Shown here in pieces: positions 1-9,511 of a DNA stretch of 64,000 nucleotides. The DNA lies in NCBI RefSeq assembly GCF_022267515.1, contig NZ_JAKFGB010000009.1, positions 868,001 through 932,000 on the forward strand. The letters are read 5' to 3'. This DNA is from Rubinisphaera margarita. Lineage in GTDB: Bacteria > Planctomycetota > Planctomycetia > Planctomycetales > Planctomycetaceae. The notes under the pieces were generated by a model. That model searched no databases and was not told the DNA's origin. It saw only the letters and a list, made by a program, of their open reading frames with translations. The position numbers were made by a program, and so were the translations under genes. Numbering within the stretch: the stretch's first letter is position 1; each line of letters opens with the position of its first letter.

Positions 1-1
1 G

Positions 2-355
2 CTGATGCGGTATCACGTGATGCTGCACACGGCCGAAACCGGTGGCAAGCACGATCTGAATCAGGGCATCATTCACCTTCGCGTCAAGCCGCTCTGGCAG
101 CAGGACGCCGCCAACTGGCAGGAAGCCGAAGTGATGCTGAATGCCAAATCCTATTTGCCGAGTGCGATCAAGCTGATCCATCCCGGTGGGAATGCGGAGA
201 CGGTTTACGTGTTCCAGGATGTCGTACGAAACGCCGAGCAGAGCCTGGTGCGTCAGCTGTGGAAGGGGAACCCTTTCGAGCCGAGCCTGCGCGGCTATAA
301 AGAACTGACGGCAACAGCAGCGGAGCCTGGAACAGAAGCCCCAGTAAGACGATGA
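2..355 (+). CDS. TIGR03009-like secreted protein, C-terminal part (5' end outside window)
   Basis: This is the 3' end of a gene that starts upstream of the window; the frame is open from the first complete codon. The visible 117 residues contain a beta-strand-rich stretch in which conserved-looking segments such as LWQQDAANWQEAEVML and SYLPSAIKLIHPGG resemble the C-terminus of planctomycete TIGR03009 proteins (outer-membrane lipoprotein-sorting-like fold, function unknown). The last 15 residues are low-complexity (Ala, Glu, Pro, Arg). The nearest downstream gene starts about 150 bases later on the same strand. The family assignment is by recall of the motif; the N-terminus and any signal peptide cannot be seen. 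Confidence 0.6.
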   Translation: MMRYHVMLHTAETGGKHDLNQGIIHLRVKPLWQQDAANWQEAEVMLNAKSYLPSAIKLIHPGGNAETVYVFQDVVRNAEQSLVRQLWKGNPFEPSLRGYKELTATAAEPGTEAPVRR

Positions 356-503
356 AATCGGCTGGATTGATGTGATCGACTGCAAAAAGTTTACTTAACG
401 AACCAGATTGCTTCTGGATTTCTGAGGGCAGACTCGCCACAATACGGGCGCGTTTTCTTCAGTATTTTTCATGACGCGAAGCGAACTGAGTTCAGGATAA
501 TTC

Positions 504-911
504 ATGGCGACGATGGATCCCGCAGTGAAAACACATAAACCGTATCATCGCAATGCATACGAGTTTGTTTTCGACTCTCTGCGTTACACGCAGGAGATGC
601 TCAATCGGGGGCATGTGGTCGACGAGATGACCGAAGACTCCGCGCACATCTCGGGCCGGGAACTGCTCGAAGGTGTCCGTCTGCTCGCTTTGGAGCGGTT
701 TGGACTGCTCTCGCAGATGGTCTTCCGCTCCTGGGGCATCAAGTCGACAGAAGACTTTGGCCGTATCGTCTTCGAACTGGTCGAACGTGGCGAGATGAAG
801 AAGACCGAACGGGACAGCATCAGCGACTTCGTACACGTTTACGAGTTCGAAGAAGCCTTCGACGACAACTACGTCATCGATCTTCGCGAAGCCTTCAAGG
901 TCGACCGCTAA
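504..911 (+). CDS. Minf_1886 family protein
   Basis: A 135-residue soluble protein with no signal or membrane segment. The pattern AYEFVFDSLRYTQ near residue 14, HISGRELLEG near 49, then FGLLSQMVFRSWGI and a C-terminal acidic stretch ending in NYVIDLREAF matches the Minf_1886 family, which is conserved in Planctomycetes and Verrucomicrobia and has no known function. The length is that of the whole family, so the gene is complete. AGGAT lies 8 bases before the ATG and supports this start. It stands alone between the truncated first gene and a small membrane protein. The family name is recalled rather than searched. Confidence 0.8.
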   Translation: MATMDPAVKTHKPYHRNAYEFVFDSLRYTQEMLNRGHVVDEMTEDSAHISGRELLEGVRLLALERFGLLSQMVFRSWGIKSTEDFGRIVFELVERGEMKKTERDSISDFVHVYEFEEAFDDNYVIDLREAFKVDR

Positions 912-994
912 GCCTCTGCGATTGCTGGTTTCCTGGTCGTTATCGGAAACCGTTGACTGATTCTCTCCGGGGCGATTCCGAAAGAACCGGGCTC

Positions 995-1459
995 ATGCCG
1001 CCAGCTCAGGAAGCCGATGCCGTTCCTGCCGAAACGCGCGGCCGTCGCCGGGATCCTCGCTTTTATCTGGCGCTGGGAATTGGACTCGTCTGGCTTCTCA
1101 TTCTAGCCGGCCTCTCTCTCTGGACCGCCAATCCCGTGACGGTGAACCGCGAACAGCTCCTGCTGGCCGATGCGGTTATCATCGCTGAGATTGTCGAGCC
1201 CACGGGCGAAGTCAAAGTGTCGTCGATTCTGAAAGGTCGAGCCGACGGCGATTTGCAGCCGGAATCGAGAGTCTCAATCCACCGTGCTGGGGATCACTGG
1301 AACGCAGGCGAAAACCGCGTGCTGCCGTTGACGCGGGATGCGAATGGAAACTGGACCATCGCCCCGGCTCCGCTGCCCGACACGGTGCATCTCGATTACC
1401 CGGCTACTGACGAGGTGCTGGAGCAGGTCGACGAGATTCTGCAGCGCCCTCGTTCCTGA
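995..1459 (+). CDS. Single-pass membrane protein of unknown function
   Basis: From the ATG the protein has 154 residues. A TTG 14 codons earlier (953) is an alternative start and would place it 41 bases after the preceding stop. An Arg-rich stretch (RGRRRDPRF) precedes one hydrophobic segment, LALGIGLVWLLILAGLSLW, so the topology is probably a short cytoplasmic N-terminus with an extracytoplasmic domain of about 110 residues. That domain contains alternating beta-like segments (ADAVIIAEIVEPTGEVKV) but no motif I recognise. It may be co-transcribed with the Minf_1886-like gene upstream. Confidence 0.6.
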   Translation: MPPAQEADAVPAETRGRRRDPRFYLALGIGLVWLLILAGLSLWTANPVTVNREQLLLADAVIIAEIVEPTGEVKVSSILKGRADGDLQPESRVSIHRAGDHWNAGENRVLPLTRDANGNWTIAPAPLPDTVHLDYPATDEVLEQVDEILQRPRS

Positions 1460-1500
1460 GTCCGGCCGATTACTCGGGGATAATGCATCCTCCCAGTCGC

Positions 1501-1899
1501 TTACGTCTTCCGCTTCCGCTTGGAGGGGTACGGCTCGGCCAGTTGTCTCTCGACGTGCTTGAAGACGAATCCAGACGCCAGAGCGACGATTTCCAACACG
1601 ATGAAAACCGTCGGCAGCCAGAGTCGTTTGGAGAAATGCCACGAGATCACCGCCGGGGCGTTTGGCAGCTGGTGGAGTCCTCGGTAACCGAAGAGTGCCA
1701 CGGACTTCGCCCATAGGGTGGCAACGTGAACCCGGGTGATTCGCACCCGCCGTGTTTCCTGGGTGTCGGCGGGTTCGTCGGTTACGGTCGGAGCGTGAGC
1801 TTCAACGTACGATCCAGCCAGAGAGCACCAGCCGAACGCGGCGATAATCACCATAACGCTGGCCACCACCCAGGTGAGTGACAGTCCGGATTCCTGCAT
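1501..1899 (-). CDS. Small membrane protein, unknown function
   Basis: 132 residues from ATG 1899, which is preceded by GGGAAG; a TTG five codons upstream is possible. Two hydrophobic stretches are visible: LTWVVASVMVIIAAFGWCSLAG near the N-terminus and LWLPTVFIVLEIVALASGFVF near residue 100, with a polar, Arg-rich linker between. The C-terminus is very basic (KRKRKT). The gene converges with the plus-strand gene ending at 1459, leaving only 41 bases between the stops. No family recognised. Support comes from the paired membrane segments and typical codon use; a shorter plus-strand frame over the same bases has neither. Confidence 0.5.
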   Translation of the reverse strand: MQESGLSLTWVVASVMVIIAAFGWCSLAGSYVEAHAPTVTDEPADTQETRRVRITRVHVATLWAKSVALFGYRGLHQLPNAPAVISWHFSKRLWLPTVFIVLEIVALASGFVFKHVERQLAEPYPSKRKRKT

Positions 1900-2253
1900 G
1901 TGAGCACTTCCCAAAATCTGTCCAGAAGCTGCAACAACCCCGGCGGAACTTATATAAAAGTGTCCACTGAGGTGGTAGTCTCATCGGCAGGGACGACTGC
2001 GCGGTCCGGCTTCCTCATCTGGCGCAAGCCCTAACGATTGTGAGATTTTCGGCACGAAAATATTCTGAAATCGCCAACGATTCGGGTTGATTGCTCGTAT
2101 CGGGGTAGGGGTGGTCATATACTCCAGATCGTTTTTTCGCGGGGAGCGTCTGCGCATTCTCCGCTCTTGTCGTCGGGCATTCAGCTCGCGGCTGGTCTTT
2201 CGTGAAACATCTTTTCTATCCATCTGACGCAGCTTGGTGGTAAGGCCCGAGGC
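1900..2253. other. Intergenic region upstream of ABC operon
   Basis: This divergent region separates the minus-strand membrane protein from the plus-strand ABC operon and must hold both promoters. An AT-richer patch lies at 2045-2125, with TTGATT at 2087 and TATACT at 2118, but their spacing (25 bases) is too long for a convincing sigma70 promoter. No RNA gene or clear hairpin terminator was seen. Confidence 0.4.
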
Positions 2254-3219
<966 letters not shown>

Positions 3220-3332
3220 GTCGTCGACTGAAGGGCCACGCTCCCGGCGAGGTCCGCACACATGCCAATGATTCCGGATTCATCATCCGTAGCATCTTTT
3301 GATATTCATTCTCTTGCGGAGTACCTCGATCA

Positions 3333-4997
3333 ATGTCCTTTGACGTTGTCGGATTTGATTTTCTCGAAGGACTGACGCACTTCCTGAAAGTGTTCGGCGG
3401 CATTCTCGCTGCTGCTCTGGTCGTGTCCCTTGTTATCGCCTTCCTGAAGTACGGGCCTCGCGGTTTCGGACTGTTCTTCAAGACCATCTGGCAGGCGGTC
3501 GTCGATTTCGTACATACCTCGCCGCGCCGGGTGTGGGCGATCACGATGCTCACCTGGAAAGAATCGAGCCGAAAGAAGGCTCTGTTCGTCTTCGTGGTCT
3601 TCGCGTTGCTCATCATGTTCGCCGGCTGGTTCCTCCGGTCCTCGGTTGACCGGCCCGATCTGCAGCTCAAGGTCTACGTGAAGTTCGTGCTGACCGCGAT
3701 CTCCTGGCTGACGCTGCCCGTGGTCCTGCTGCTCGCCTGCTGGGGGCTGCCGACCGACATCAAGAACCGTTCGCTGCACACGGTAGTGACCAAGCCGACG
3801 CGTCGTCATGAAGTGGTCCTGGGACGCTTCTTCGGATTCTCTCTCGTCGGAACTGTGGTTCTGCTTGTTATGGGAGTCATCGGCTACTTCTGGACCGTGG
3901 GACAGATGCCGGCCGGGGCGAAGTCGGAACTCGTGGGCCGTGTCCCGGTCTATGGTGACATGACTTACTCCAACCGCGAGGGGAATCGTCGTCAGGACAC
4001 GAGCGAAGAGTCGAGCGGAGTTAACGTCGGCGACATCTGGGAATTCCGCAGTTATATCGAAGGGGGAACGAAGTCCCGAACCTTCTACGACTTCGACAAC
4101 CTGAATGTCAGCGCCATCCGCAATGCCGGCCAGTTCCGGATCGAATACAACTTCGAAGCGTTCCGCACGCACAAAGGGGATATCGACAAGCGTCTGGCCT
4201 GCCAGATGACGATCGTCAATAACACCAACGGACTACGTGTCCCCCTGCCGATTTTCGAGGTGCACGAATTCAGTAACCGGGCCGCGGATAAGACCATTGT
4301 CCTGGGCGGCACCGACGAAGACGGCAACAGTATTGACACTGTCACCTATAATGAAGAAGCAACCAACGAACTGAAGACGGTGAACCTGTACGACGAGGTT
4401 CTCGAAGGGGGCGACATCACGATTGAAGTGCAATGTCTCGACCCCGGTCAGTTCCTGGGAATGGCGCGTCCCGACCTGTTTATCCGCATGCCGGACCGCT
4501 CGTTCGCCTCAACTTATTTCAAGGCGGTCTTCGGAATCTGGCTGCAGATGGTGCTGATCATCGTGATCGGTGTGACGGCCAGCTGTTTCGTGAAGGGACC
4601 CGTGGCGACGCTGCTCACCTTCGGTATTCTGGTCGTGGGAACCGGCTTCAGCGAACTGATGCAGGGGCTGGCAGCCGGGCAGACAGAAGGTGGCGGACCA
4701 TTCGAGTCGGCCTACCGGATGTTTATGCACCTGAATCCGACGACCGGGTTCGATGATGGTCCGCTGAAAACCGTGATCACTCTGGTGGACCAGATTGCCA
4801 TCGGCTTCCTCTGGACGGTGCAGCACCTGTTCCCGCGGTTCGAGTACTACAACATGATTCCATTCGTGGCGAACGGCTTTGATGTGCCCTGGAGAGCATC
4901 GCTTCTCCCGAGCATTGCCGTGACCCTCGCCTTTGTTATTCCGTGTCTTATTCTCGGTTACTTCTCACTGCAATTAAGAGAAATGGAAGCGAAATGA
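3333..4997 (+). CDS. ABC-2 type transporter permease
   Basis: 554 residues. Four membrane segments lie in the first 190 residues (about 21-38, 83-101, 116-137 and 164-188). A hydrophilic domain of ~200 residues follows, predicted outside the membrane, and then further hydrophobic segments from about 395 to the end (ending VIPCLILGYFSLQL). The order membrane/extracytoplasmic domain/membrane is that of ABC-2 permeases. The phrase SLHTVVTKPTRRHEVVLGRF, linking segments 3 and 4, is characteristic of that family in planctomycetes. A GGAG sits 12 bases before the ATG. Its stop overlaps the start of the next gene (ATGA), so the two are translationally coupled. Confidence 0.88.
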   Translation: MSFDVVGFDFLEGLTHFLKVFGGILAAALVVSLVIAFLKYGPRGFGLFFKTIWQAVVDFVHTSPRRVWAITMLTWKESSRKKALFVFVVFALLIMFAGWFLRSSVDRPDLQLKVYVKFVLTAISWLTLPVVLLLACWGLPTDIKNRSLHTVVTKPTRRHEVVLGRFFGFSLVGTVVLLVMGVIGYFWTVGQMPAGAKSELVGRVPVYGDMTYSNREGNRRQDTSEESSGVNVGDIWEFRSYIEGGTKSRTFYDFDNLNVSAIRNAGQFRIEYNFEAFRTHKGDIDKRLACQMTIVNNTNGLRVPLPIFEVHEFSNRAADKTIVLGGTDEDGNSIDTVTYNEEATNELKTVNLYDEVLEGGDITIEVQCLDPGQFLGMARPDLFIRMPDRSFASTYFKAVFGIWLQMVLIIVIGVTASCFVKGPVATLLTFGILVVGTGFSELMQGLAAGQTEGGGPFESAYRMFMHLNPTTGFDDGPLKTVITLVDQIAIGFLWTVQHLFPRFEYYNMIPFVANGFDVPWRASLLPSIAVTLAFVIPCLILGYFSLQLREMEAK

Positions 4998-6331
4998 ATC
5001 GCATTTCGTCACAGCAGCGAAAATTGGTTTACCTCATTGCGATGGGCTTGCTGCTCGCTCCAATCGTCTACTTCGGCGCTCCGGGCGACGGGTCGGACGA
5101 TTCCGGCGGCCAGCTGTCCCAGCTTCGCAGTGAATACGATCTGGGCGAAACGAGCCTCGGCAACGTCGATCCGGCTTCTGCCACGATGAACCTCGTTCTG
5201 CTGGGGCTGAGGGGCATCGCCTCGAACATGCTTTGGGGGCAGGCCGTTGAGCAGAAGGATCAGAAAGACTGGGCCGGACTGCGGGCTACGGTCGACTCGA
5301 TCGTCCTGTTGCAGCCACACTTCAAGCAGGTGTGGGAGTTCCAGGGCTGGAATCTGGCCTACAACGTCTCCGCAGAATGGGACGGCGTCGCTGACCGCTA
5401 CGAGTGGGTCAAGGAAGGCGCGAAGTTCATGATCAAAGGAAGCGACCGCAATCAGAAGTATCCGGAGCTCGCCTGGGAAACCGGTCGAATTCTGGGGCAG
5501 AAAATCGGTCGTGCGGATGAAAAGAAATACTTCCGGGAGTACTTCCTGGATGACCCGACCCGCGAAGGCGGCGGTCCGGATCCGGACGTGAACCCGGACG
5601 GAAAAGATAACTATCTGGCGGCCAAGGACTGGTTCGTTCGGGCCAACGAAGTCGAAGACCAGCCGGGCATTTCTCAGAGTCGACTCGCTCGCGTGCTGTT
5701 CCGTTCGTATCCGGTTCGCTCGCAGATTGACTATGCCGATACCTTCCAGTCGGAAGGGAAGTTCGACGAGATCGAGCGTATTCGGGAAGCCTGGGAAGTG
5801 GCCTCGACCGAGCTGCGAAACGACTGGGGTTCGGAACGCTTCATGACGCCCGCCGGAGCCATCATTCTCGAAGCCAACGACGAGGCCCTGGAGGCGATCG
5901 TCAAAGAAGAAGGGGAACGATTCTCCCTGGCCGAAAAGCGGGAATGGGTGAACCGTCGACAGAACATGTCGAACTACCGTTACTGGCGTCTGCGGTGTCA
6001 GGTCGAATCGGAAGAAGAGACCATCAATGCTCACCGCAACCTGTTCCTCGGCAAGCGGGCTCTCATCGATCGTGGAGACGTGGTCGAGGCGGAGCGACTG
6101 CTGACCGAAGGGATGGTCGCCATGGAAGAGATTCTTTCCGAATGGCCGGAACTGGAGCAGGAAGACAACTTCCGCGAGGAATGTCTGAAAGCTGTCGTGC
6201 TGTGGCGTGGTGCCAAGCAGGCGCAGGGTAAGGACGTGCCTGCCGACTTCCCGTTGAGGAATCTCTGGGATTCGTATCCAACCGAAGCGGCCGAGTACAC
6301 CGAACTGTTCCGCACGCTCTACGGCGGCTGA
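4994..6331 (+). CDS. ABC-operon partner protein, helical-repeat-like, membrane-anchored
   Basis: 445 residues. I start it at ATG 4994 rather than 17 codons upstream because that ATG overlaps the permease stop as ATGA and opens directly into an N-terminal anchor (LVYLIAMGLLLAPIVYFGAP). The rest is predicted extracytoplasmic, rich in Trp/Glu/Arg and helical; pairs such as WAGLRATVDSIVLLQPHFKQ followed by WEFQGWNLAYN look like TPR-type helices. No catalytic motif is visible. Being the last gene of the ABC operon, it is likely an accessory or substrate-handling subunit (inference). It is followed by a strong terminator. Confidence 0.75.
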   Translation: MNRISSQQRKLVYLIAMGLLLAPIVYFGAPGDGSDDSGGQLSQLRSEYDLGETSLGNVDPASATMNLVLLGLRGIASNMLWGQAVEQKDQKDWAGLRATVDSIVLLQPHFKQVWEFQGWNLAYNVSAEWDGVADRYEWVKEGAKFMIKGSDRNQKYPELAWETGRILGQKIGRADEKKYFREYFLDDPTREGGGPDPDVNPDGKDNYLAAKDWFVRANEVEDQPGISQSRLARVLFRSYPVRSQIDYADTFQSEGKFDEIERIREAWEVASTELRNDWGSERFMTPAGAIILEANDEALEAIVKEEGERFSLAEKREWVNRRQNMSNYRYWRLRCQVESEEETINAHRNLFLGKRALIDRGDVVEAERLLTEGMVAMEEILSEWPELEQEDNFREECLKAVVLWRGAKQAQGKDVPADFPLRNLWDSYPTEAAEYTELFRTLYGG

Positions 6332-6360
6332 TCGCTCGGAATCTCTGGAACTTCATTTGA

Positions 6361-6423
6361 CCTGCCGCACGATTCACGCAGGCGTCGTCACGGATGTGCG
6401 ACCTTTTGTGCGGCAGGTTTTTT
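6361..6423 (+). terminator. Rho-independent terminator of the ABC operon
   Basis: CCTGCCGCAC at 6361-6370 pairs perfectly with GTGCGGCAGG at 6408-6417 and is followed directly by six T residues. The 37-base loop contains GTC/GAC-type pairs and may fold further. It lies 30 bases after the stop of the third ABC-operon gene. Confidence 0.8.
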
Positions 6424-6513
6424 CGTGCGCTGCCGAGGACAGTCGTTGCGTTGCCCGGCAGGCTGCTATGATGTTGCCAGGGCAAACCGGCTCAATGTCT
6501 ATCGTGCCGGCCG

Positions 6514-6594
6514 GGGTGGCCCTGATAGCTGTGCTATCAGGGCGGCGAAGCCGTTGGAGGCTGCATTTCGATGTAATTCCACGTGGGGCCACGC
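6514..6594 (+). repeat. MITE-like palindromic element, truncated copy
   Basis: It starts with GGGTGGCC, then the inner palindrome CCTGATAGC-tgt-GCTATCAGG and GGCGGCGAAGCCGTTGGAGG, and ends with GGGGCCAC. Compared with the full copy at 58350-58531, the middle and the right-hand CGGCTGCGCCG arm are missing. The shared blocks show it is the same family. Confidence 0.7.
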
Positions 6595-6604
6595 GGCAGG
6601 TGGG

Positions 6605-6738
6605 CCCAGACGTGCACGTCTGGGTGACGAAGTCACAGGAAGCCGCTGTCCGTCGCGGCAGGGTTCAGACGAGACAAGCTGAGTTCACGTCGGTAAGCAG
6701 CCTCTTGTGGCTGCGCCACTCAGACGCACGCGTCTGAG
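6605..6738. repeat. Palindromic repeat element (CAGACG/CGTCTG family)
   Basis: The element is bounded by two perfect 20-base palindromes, CCCAGACGTGCACGTCTGGG (6605-6624) and CTCAGACGCACGCGTCTGAG (6719-6738). Each is followed inward by a second small palindrome, GTGACGAAGTCAC on the left and GTGGCTGCGCCAC on the right. A related copy with the same GTGACGAAGTCACAGGAAGC block occurs at 59078-59118. Confidence 0.75.
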
Positions 6739-6838
6739 CCATCCTTAAAGATGTTGATCAGACGCCGGCTGGAAACATCGATGCCATGGAACCCGACGCG
6801 AATTCGATACAGGGTCATCATCAGGAAGCAGACAACTC

Positions 6839-8347
6839 ATGAATGAACGTTACGCAGAACTGGTTTCACAGCTTCAGCAGGTCGGATTGCTTGGCTCGAT
6901 CGGCAGTGTGCTCGGCTGGGAGCAGGAGACCTACATGCCGGGCGGAGGAGCGGAACTTCGCTCTCGACAGATCAGCCTGATCGCTGGCATGGCACATCAG
7001 CGGGCGACCGCTCCGGAGCTCGGCGAGCTTCTGGCCGAACTGTCGACCCAGGACTGGGGCGATCCGCACAGTCCGGAAGCGGTGAATGTTCGGGAAGCCC
7101 GTCGCGATTACGAGCGTGCCACGAAACTTCCGCAGCGACTGGTCGAAGAACTGTCGCGGGTGACGACGCTCTCTCAACAGGCGTGGAGTCAGGCCCGAAA
7201 GAAGAACAACTTCGCCGACTTCCAGCCGTGGCTGCAGCAGGTCATTGAACTCAAACGCGAAGAAGCCCGCTGTCTGCAGGAAGACGGCGGACCGCTTTAC
7301 GATACGCTGCTCGATCACTACGAACCCCGAATGACCACAGCCGAACTGCAGGCGACCTTTCAACCATTGCGGGACCAGTTGGTTCCACTGGTCGCCGAGA
7401 TTGCGGAGGCGAAGAATCGGCCCGACACCTCGATTCCGACCCGCAGCTATCCGGTCGCCGCTCAACGAGCTTTCGCCGAAGAGGCGGCACGGGCCATCGG
7501 TTTCGATTTCGATCGCGGTCGGCTCGACGAATCGGCTCATCCGTTCTGCAGCGGTTTCGGTCCCGGCGACTGCCGGCTCACGACGCGATTCGATGACCGC
7601 TTCTTCAACATGGCTTTCTTCGGCACGCTGCATGAAGCCGGCCATGGCATCTACGAGCAGGGGCTGAATCCGGACGCGTTTGGCCTGCCGATGGGGGCAG
7701 CGGTCTCGCTCGGCATTCACGAATCGCAGTCCAGAATGTGGGAAAATCTTGTCGGCCGGTCACGACCGTTCTGGGACCACTTCTACACTCGGGCGCAGCA
7801 CTATTTTCCGGAAGCTCTCGGCAACGTGAAGCTGGACGACTTTTATCGAGCCGTGAACACCGTGGAGCCCTCGTTCATTCGTGTTGAAGCCGACGAAGTG
7901 ACGTACAATCTCCACATCATGTTGCGATTCGAACTGGAGCAGATGCTGATTAGTGGCGAACTCGACGCAGCCGATGTCCCGACGGCCTGGAACGAGAAGT
8001 TCGAAGCCTATCTCGGTCTGGTGCCGCCGGATGATGCTCACGGCTGTCTGCAGGATGTGCACTGGTCGGCCGGATTGATTGGCTACTTCCCCACGTACGC
8101 CCTGGGCAATGTTTACGCCTCGCAGTTCTTTGGCGCCGCTCACGACCAGATCTCCGGACTGGACGATCTGATCGCGAAGGGCGAGTTTGCACCGCTGAAG
8201 AAGTGGCTCAACGAGAACATCCACCAGCGTGGACAACAATATTCCGCTCTCGACCTGGTGAAGGTCGTGACCAACCATGAGTTTGATGCCGAACCGCTCG
8301 TGACTCATCTGCGGACCAAGTTCCGCGATGTGTATCGGCTAAGTTAG
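6839..8347 (+). CDS. Metallocarboxypeptidase, M32 family
   Basis: A 502-residue zinc metallocarboxypeptidase (carboxypeptidase Taq family) that removes C-terminal amino acids from peptides in the cytoplasm. The zinc motif HEAGH is at residues 265-269, and the family's HESQSR motif at 294-299 supplies the third ligand, Glu295. The conserved phrases RLTTRFD (247-252) and GIYEQG follow the family pattern. The length equals the family norm and there is no signal peptide. It is a stand-alone gene between repeat DNA and a small hypothetical gene. Assignment to M32 is firm; substrate preference is not visible. Confidence 0.93.
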   Translation: MNERYAELVSQLQQVGLLGSIGSVLGWEQETYMPGGGAELRSRQISLIAGMAHQRATAPELGELLAELSTQDWGDPHSPEAVNVREARRDYERATKLPQRLVEELSRVTTLSQQAWSQARKKNNFADFQPWLQQVIELKREEARCLQEDGGPLYDTLLDHYEPRMTTAELQATFQPLRDQLVPLVAEIAEAKNRPDTSIPTRSYPVAAQRAFAEEAARAIGFDFDRGRLDESAHPFCSGFGPGDCRLTTRFDDRFFNMAFFGTLHEAGHGIYEQGLNPDAFGLPMGAAVSLGIHESQSRMWENLVGRSRPFWDHFYTRAQHYFPEALGNVKLDDFYRAVNTVEPSFIRVEADEVTYNLHIMLRFELEQMLISGELDAADVPTAWNEKFEAYLGLVPPDDAHGCLQDVHWSAGLIGYFPTYALGNVYASQFFGAAHDQISGLDDLIAKGEFAPLKKWLNENIHQRGQQYSALDLVKVVTNHEFDAEPLVTHLRTKFRDVYRLS

Positions 8348-8564
8348 AGCATTTTCATGCTTCTCCTGCAAACGCCTGCAGTTGGAGTTTGAATTTGCTC
8401 CAGGACGTGAGCAGCTCGGGAGAGCATTCGCGAGCCACGAGCTGGAATTCGCGATCCGCAGCAAATAGTTTGGACGGCTCCCTTGCAGGCCCCTGCGGAA
8501 TCGGGTCTGCTGAGGAGTCGGTAAGACAATGGACACGTTTGTCCGGTTTTGAGATTACGGTGAA

Positions 8565-8984
8565 ATGGTGATGACAGAGACGACCAACATGCAGACCGCT
8601 CCCCTTCATGAAGTACTGGTGAACCAGGTCGAAGAGATCCTGAGACGGTCGGAAGAAAAGAGCCAGCCGCTCGAAGTCGACCCGATTCGCGGCGAACTGT
8701 TCGAACTGTTCGTAGTGGCACACGGAGCCGGCTTCCTCGAAGAGAACGCCGAGCATGACCTGACAGCCGACGAACTCTGCAAGCTTCTCGCGACCCGCTG
8801 GGGTCTCGATCAGGCGGCTCAGAGCAGTGTGGCCCGTCAGGAAAAGCTCGACAGTGATCACCTCGTCAAGATGCGTGTCCTCTGGTCGCTGTTGCGATTG
8901 TGGATGGAGTGGACCTATGCCTGGCAGCGCTGGGACGAATTTCATCCGCCAGCTGACGGGGAGTCCTCAGCGGAGTCGAACTGA
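8565..8984 (+). CDS. Hypothetical soluble protein
   Basis: 139 residues, mostly helical and acidic, with no signal or membrane segment and no motif I recognise. Helical segments are PLHEVLVNQVEEILRRSEE near the start, LTADELCKLLATRWGLD in the middle and a Trp-rich helix LWSLLRLWMEWTYAWQRWDEF near the C-terminus, which may be a dimerisation or membrane-peripheral surface. Three possible ATG starts (8565, 8571, 8589) lie close together and none has a clear ribosome binding site. Codon use resembles its neighbours. Confidence 0.6.
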   Translation: MVMTETTNMQTAPLHEVLVNQVEEILRRSEEKSQPLEVDPIRGELFELFVVAHGAGFLEENAEHDLTADELCKLLATRWGLDQAAQSSVARQEKLDSDHLVKMRVLWSLLRLWMEWTYAWQRWDEFHPPADGESSAESN

Positions 8985-9115
8985 GTCGACGTCTGTTCTT
9001 ACGATCGGCTCGTCAGGTCTTCGCAAGGGGCGGGAGTGCTTACGGCTCATACGGAGCCATGACAAGCAGCCAGAACGGCATCCTCCAATTCCTGAATTTT
9101 TCATCGGAATCGCTA

Positions 9116-9144
9116 TTGTCAGAACCTCGACTCAGTGCAAGAAT
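9116..9144 (+). promoter_or_regulatory. Sigma70-type promoter of the small 9.1-9.5 kb unit
   Basis: TTGTCA at 9116-9121, a 17-base spacer, then AAGAAT at 9139-9144. The predicted start near 9151 is only a couple of bases before ATG 9153, so any product of that frame would come from a nearly leaderless message. Confidence 0.5.
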
Positions 9145-9152
9145 TCGGGCAC

Positions 9153-9461
9153 ATGGGTCACGCCAAACGCAACGTGACAAAAGGTTCTGTCGTCAAGATG
9201 GGCCGGGATTGGCTTGCCGGTTCAGGCGACGAGTTCTATTCATCTAGAGAGGAGGTGGTCTTGTGACAAGTGACTGTTGTTGTAGCCAGAGAGGTGGCAC
9301 CGCTTAGCAAGGGCGGACGGTCGGCGGGTTGTTTGCCCGAGTGCCACCGTCTCGTCAGGATCACCTTCAAGACATTTCCGGGTTGTCCTTCTGCCGAAGG
9401 ACGGCAAACCAAACTGGAAATGATCTTCGATCCGAACGAGGTTATCAACGCAGGACGTTAG
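9153..9461 (+). other. Small transcription unit: interrupted mini-ORF or structured RNA
   Basis: Starting at ATG 9153, an in-frame reading gives 37 residues (MGHAKRNVTKGSVVKMGRDW...), then TGA at 9264-9266, then 64 more sense codons to TAG at 9459-9461; GTG 9270 could restart the second half. GGAGG at 9251-9255 is ideally spaced for GTG 9263 in another frame, giving a 14-residue peptide with three consecutive Cys codons (MTSDCCCSQRGGTA). The DNA also folds well: GAGGTGGCAC near 9291 pairs with GTGCCACC near 9341, and GTCCTTC-TGCC-GAAGGAC is a perfect hairpin near 9384-9401. The unit has its own promoter and terminator. It may be a regulatory RNA, two tiny genes or a broken gene; I cannot decide between these. 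Confidence 0.4.
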
Positions 9462-9477
9462 TCCCGCATGCTTAATG

Positions 9478-9511
9478 CCTCGGCTCTTCTTCGGAAGAGT
9501 CGAGGTTTTTT
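9478..9511 (+). terminator. Strong Rho-independent terminator with UUCG loop
   Basis: CCTCGGCTCTTC pairs with GAAGAGTCGAGG around a TTCG tetraloop (one G-T pair), followed by six T residues. It closes the small unit that starts near 9150. Confidence 0.9.

Larger units (their letters stand above)
6332..6838. other. Intergenic repeat-bearing region
   Basis: About 500 bases without a credible gene. It holds the terminator of the ABC operon, a truncated copy of the MITE-like element and a second palindromic element bounded by CAGACG-type inverted repeats. The longest open frame (6357-6737) reads through all of these and is rejected. Confidence 0.7.

Noticed and set aside
2087..2123. TTGATT ... 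TATACT as a promoter of the ABC operon
   Set aside because: The spacing of 25 bases is outside the sigma70 range.
6357..6737. Plus-strand frame of about 126 residues after the ABC operon
   Set aside because: It runs through the operon terminator and two repeat elements.
9264..9266. UGA as a selenocysteine codon
   Set aside because: No convincing SECIS-like hairpin directly follows and neither half resembles a selenoprotein; kept only as one option in the finding.
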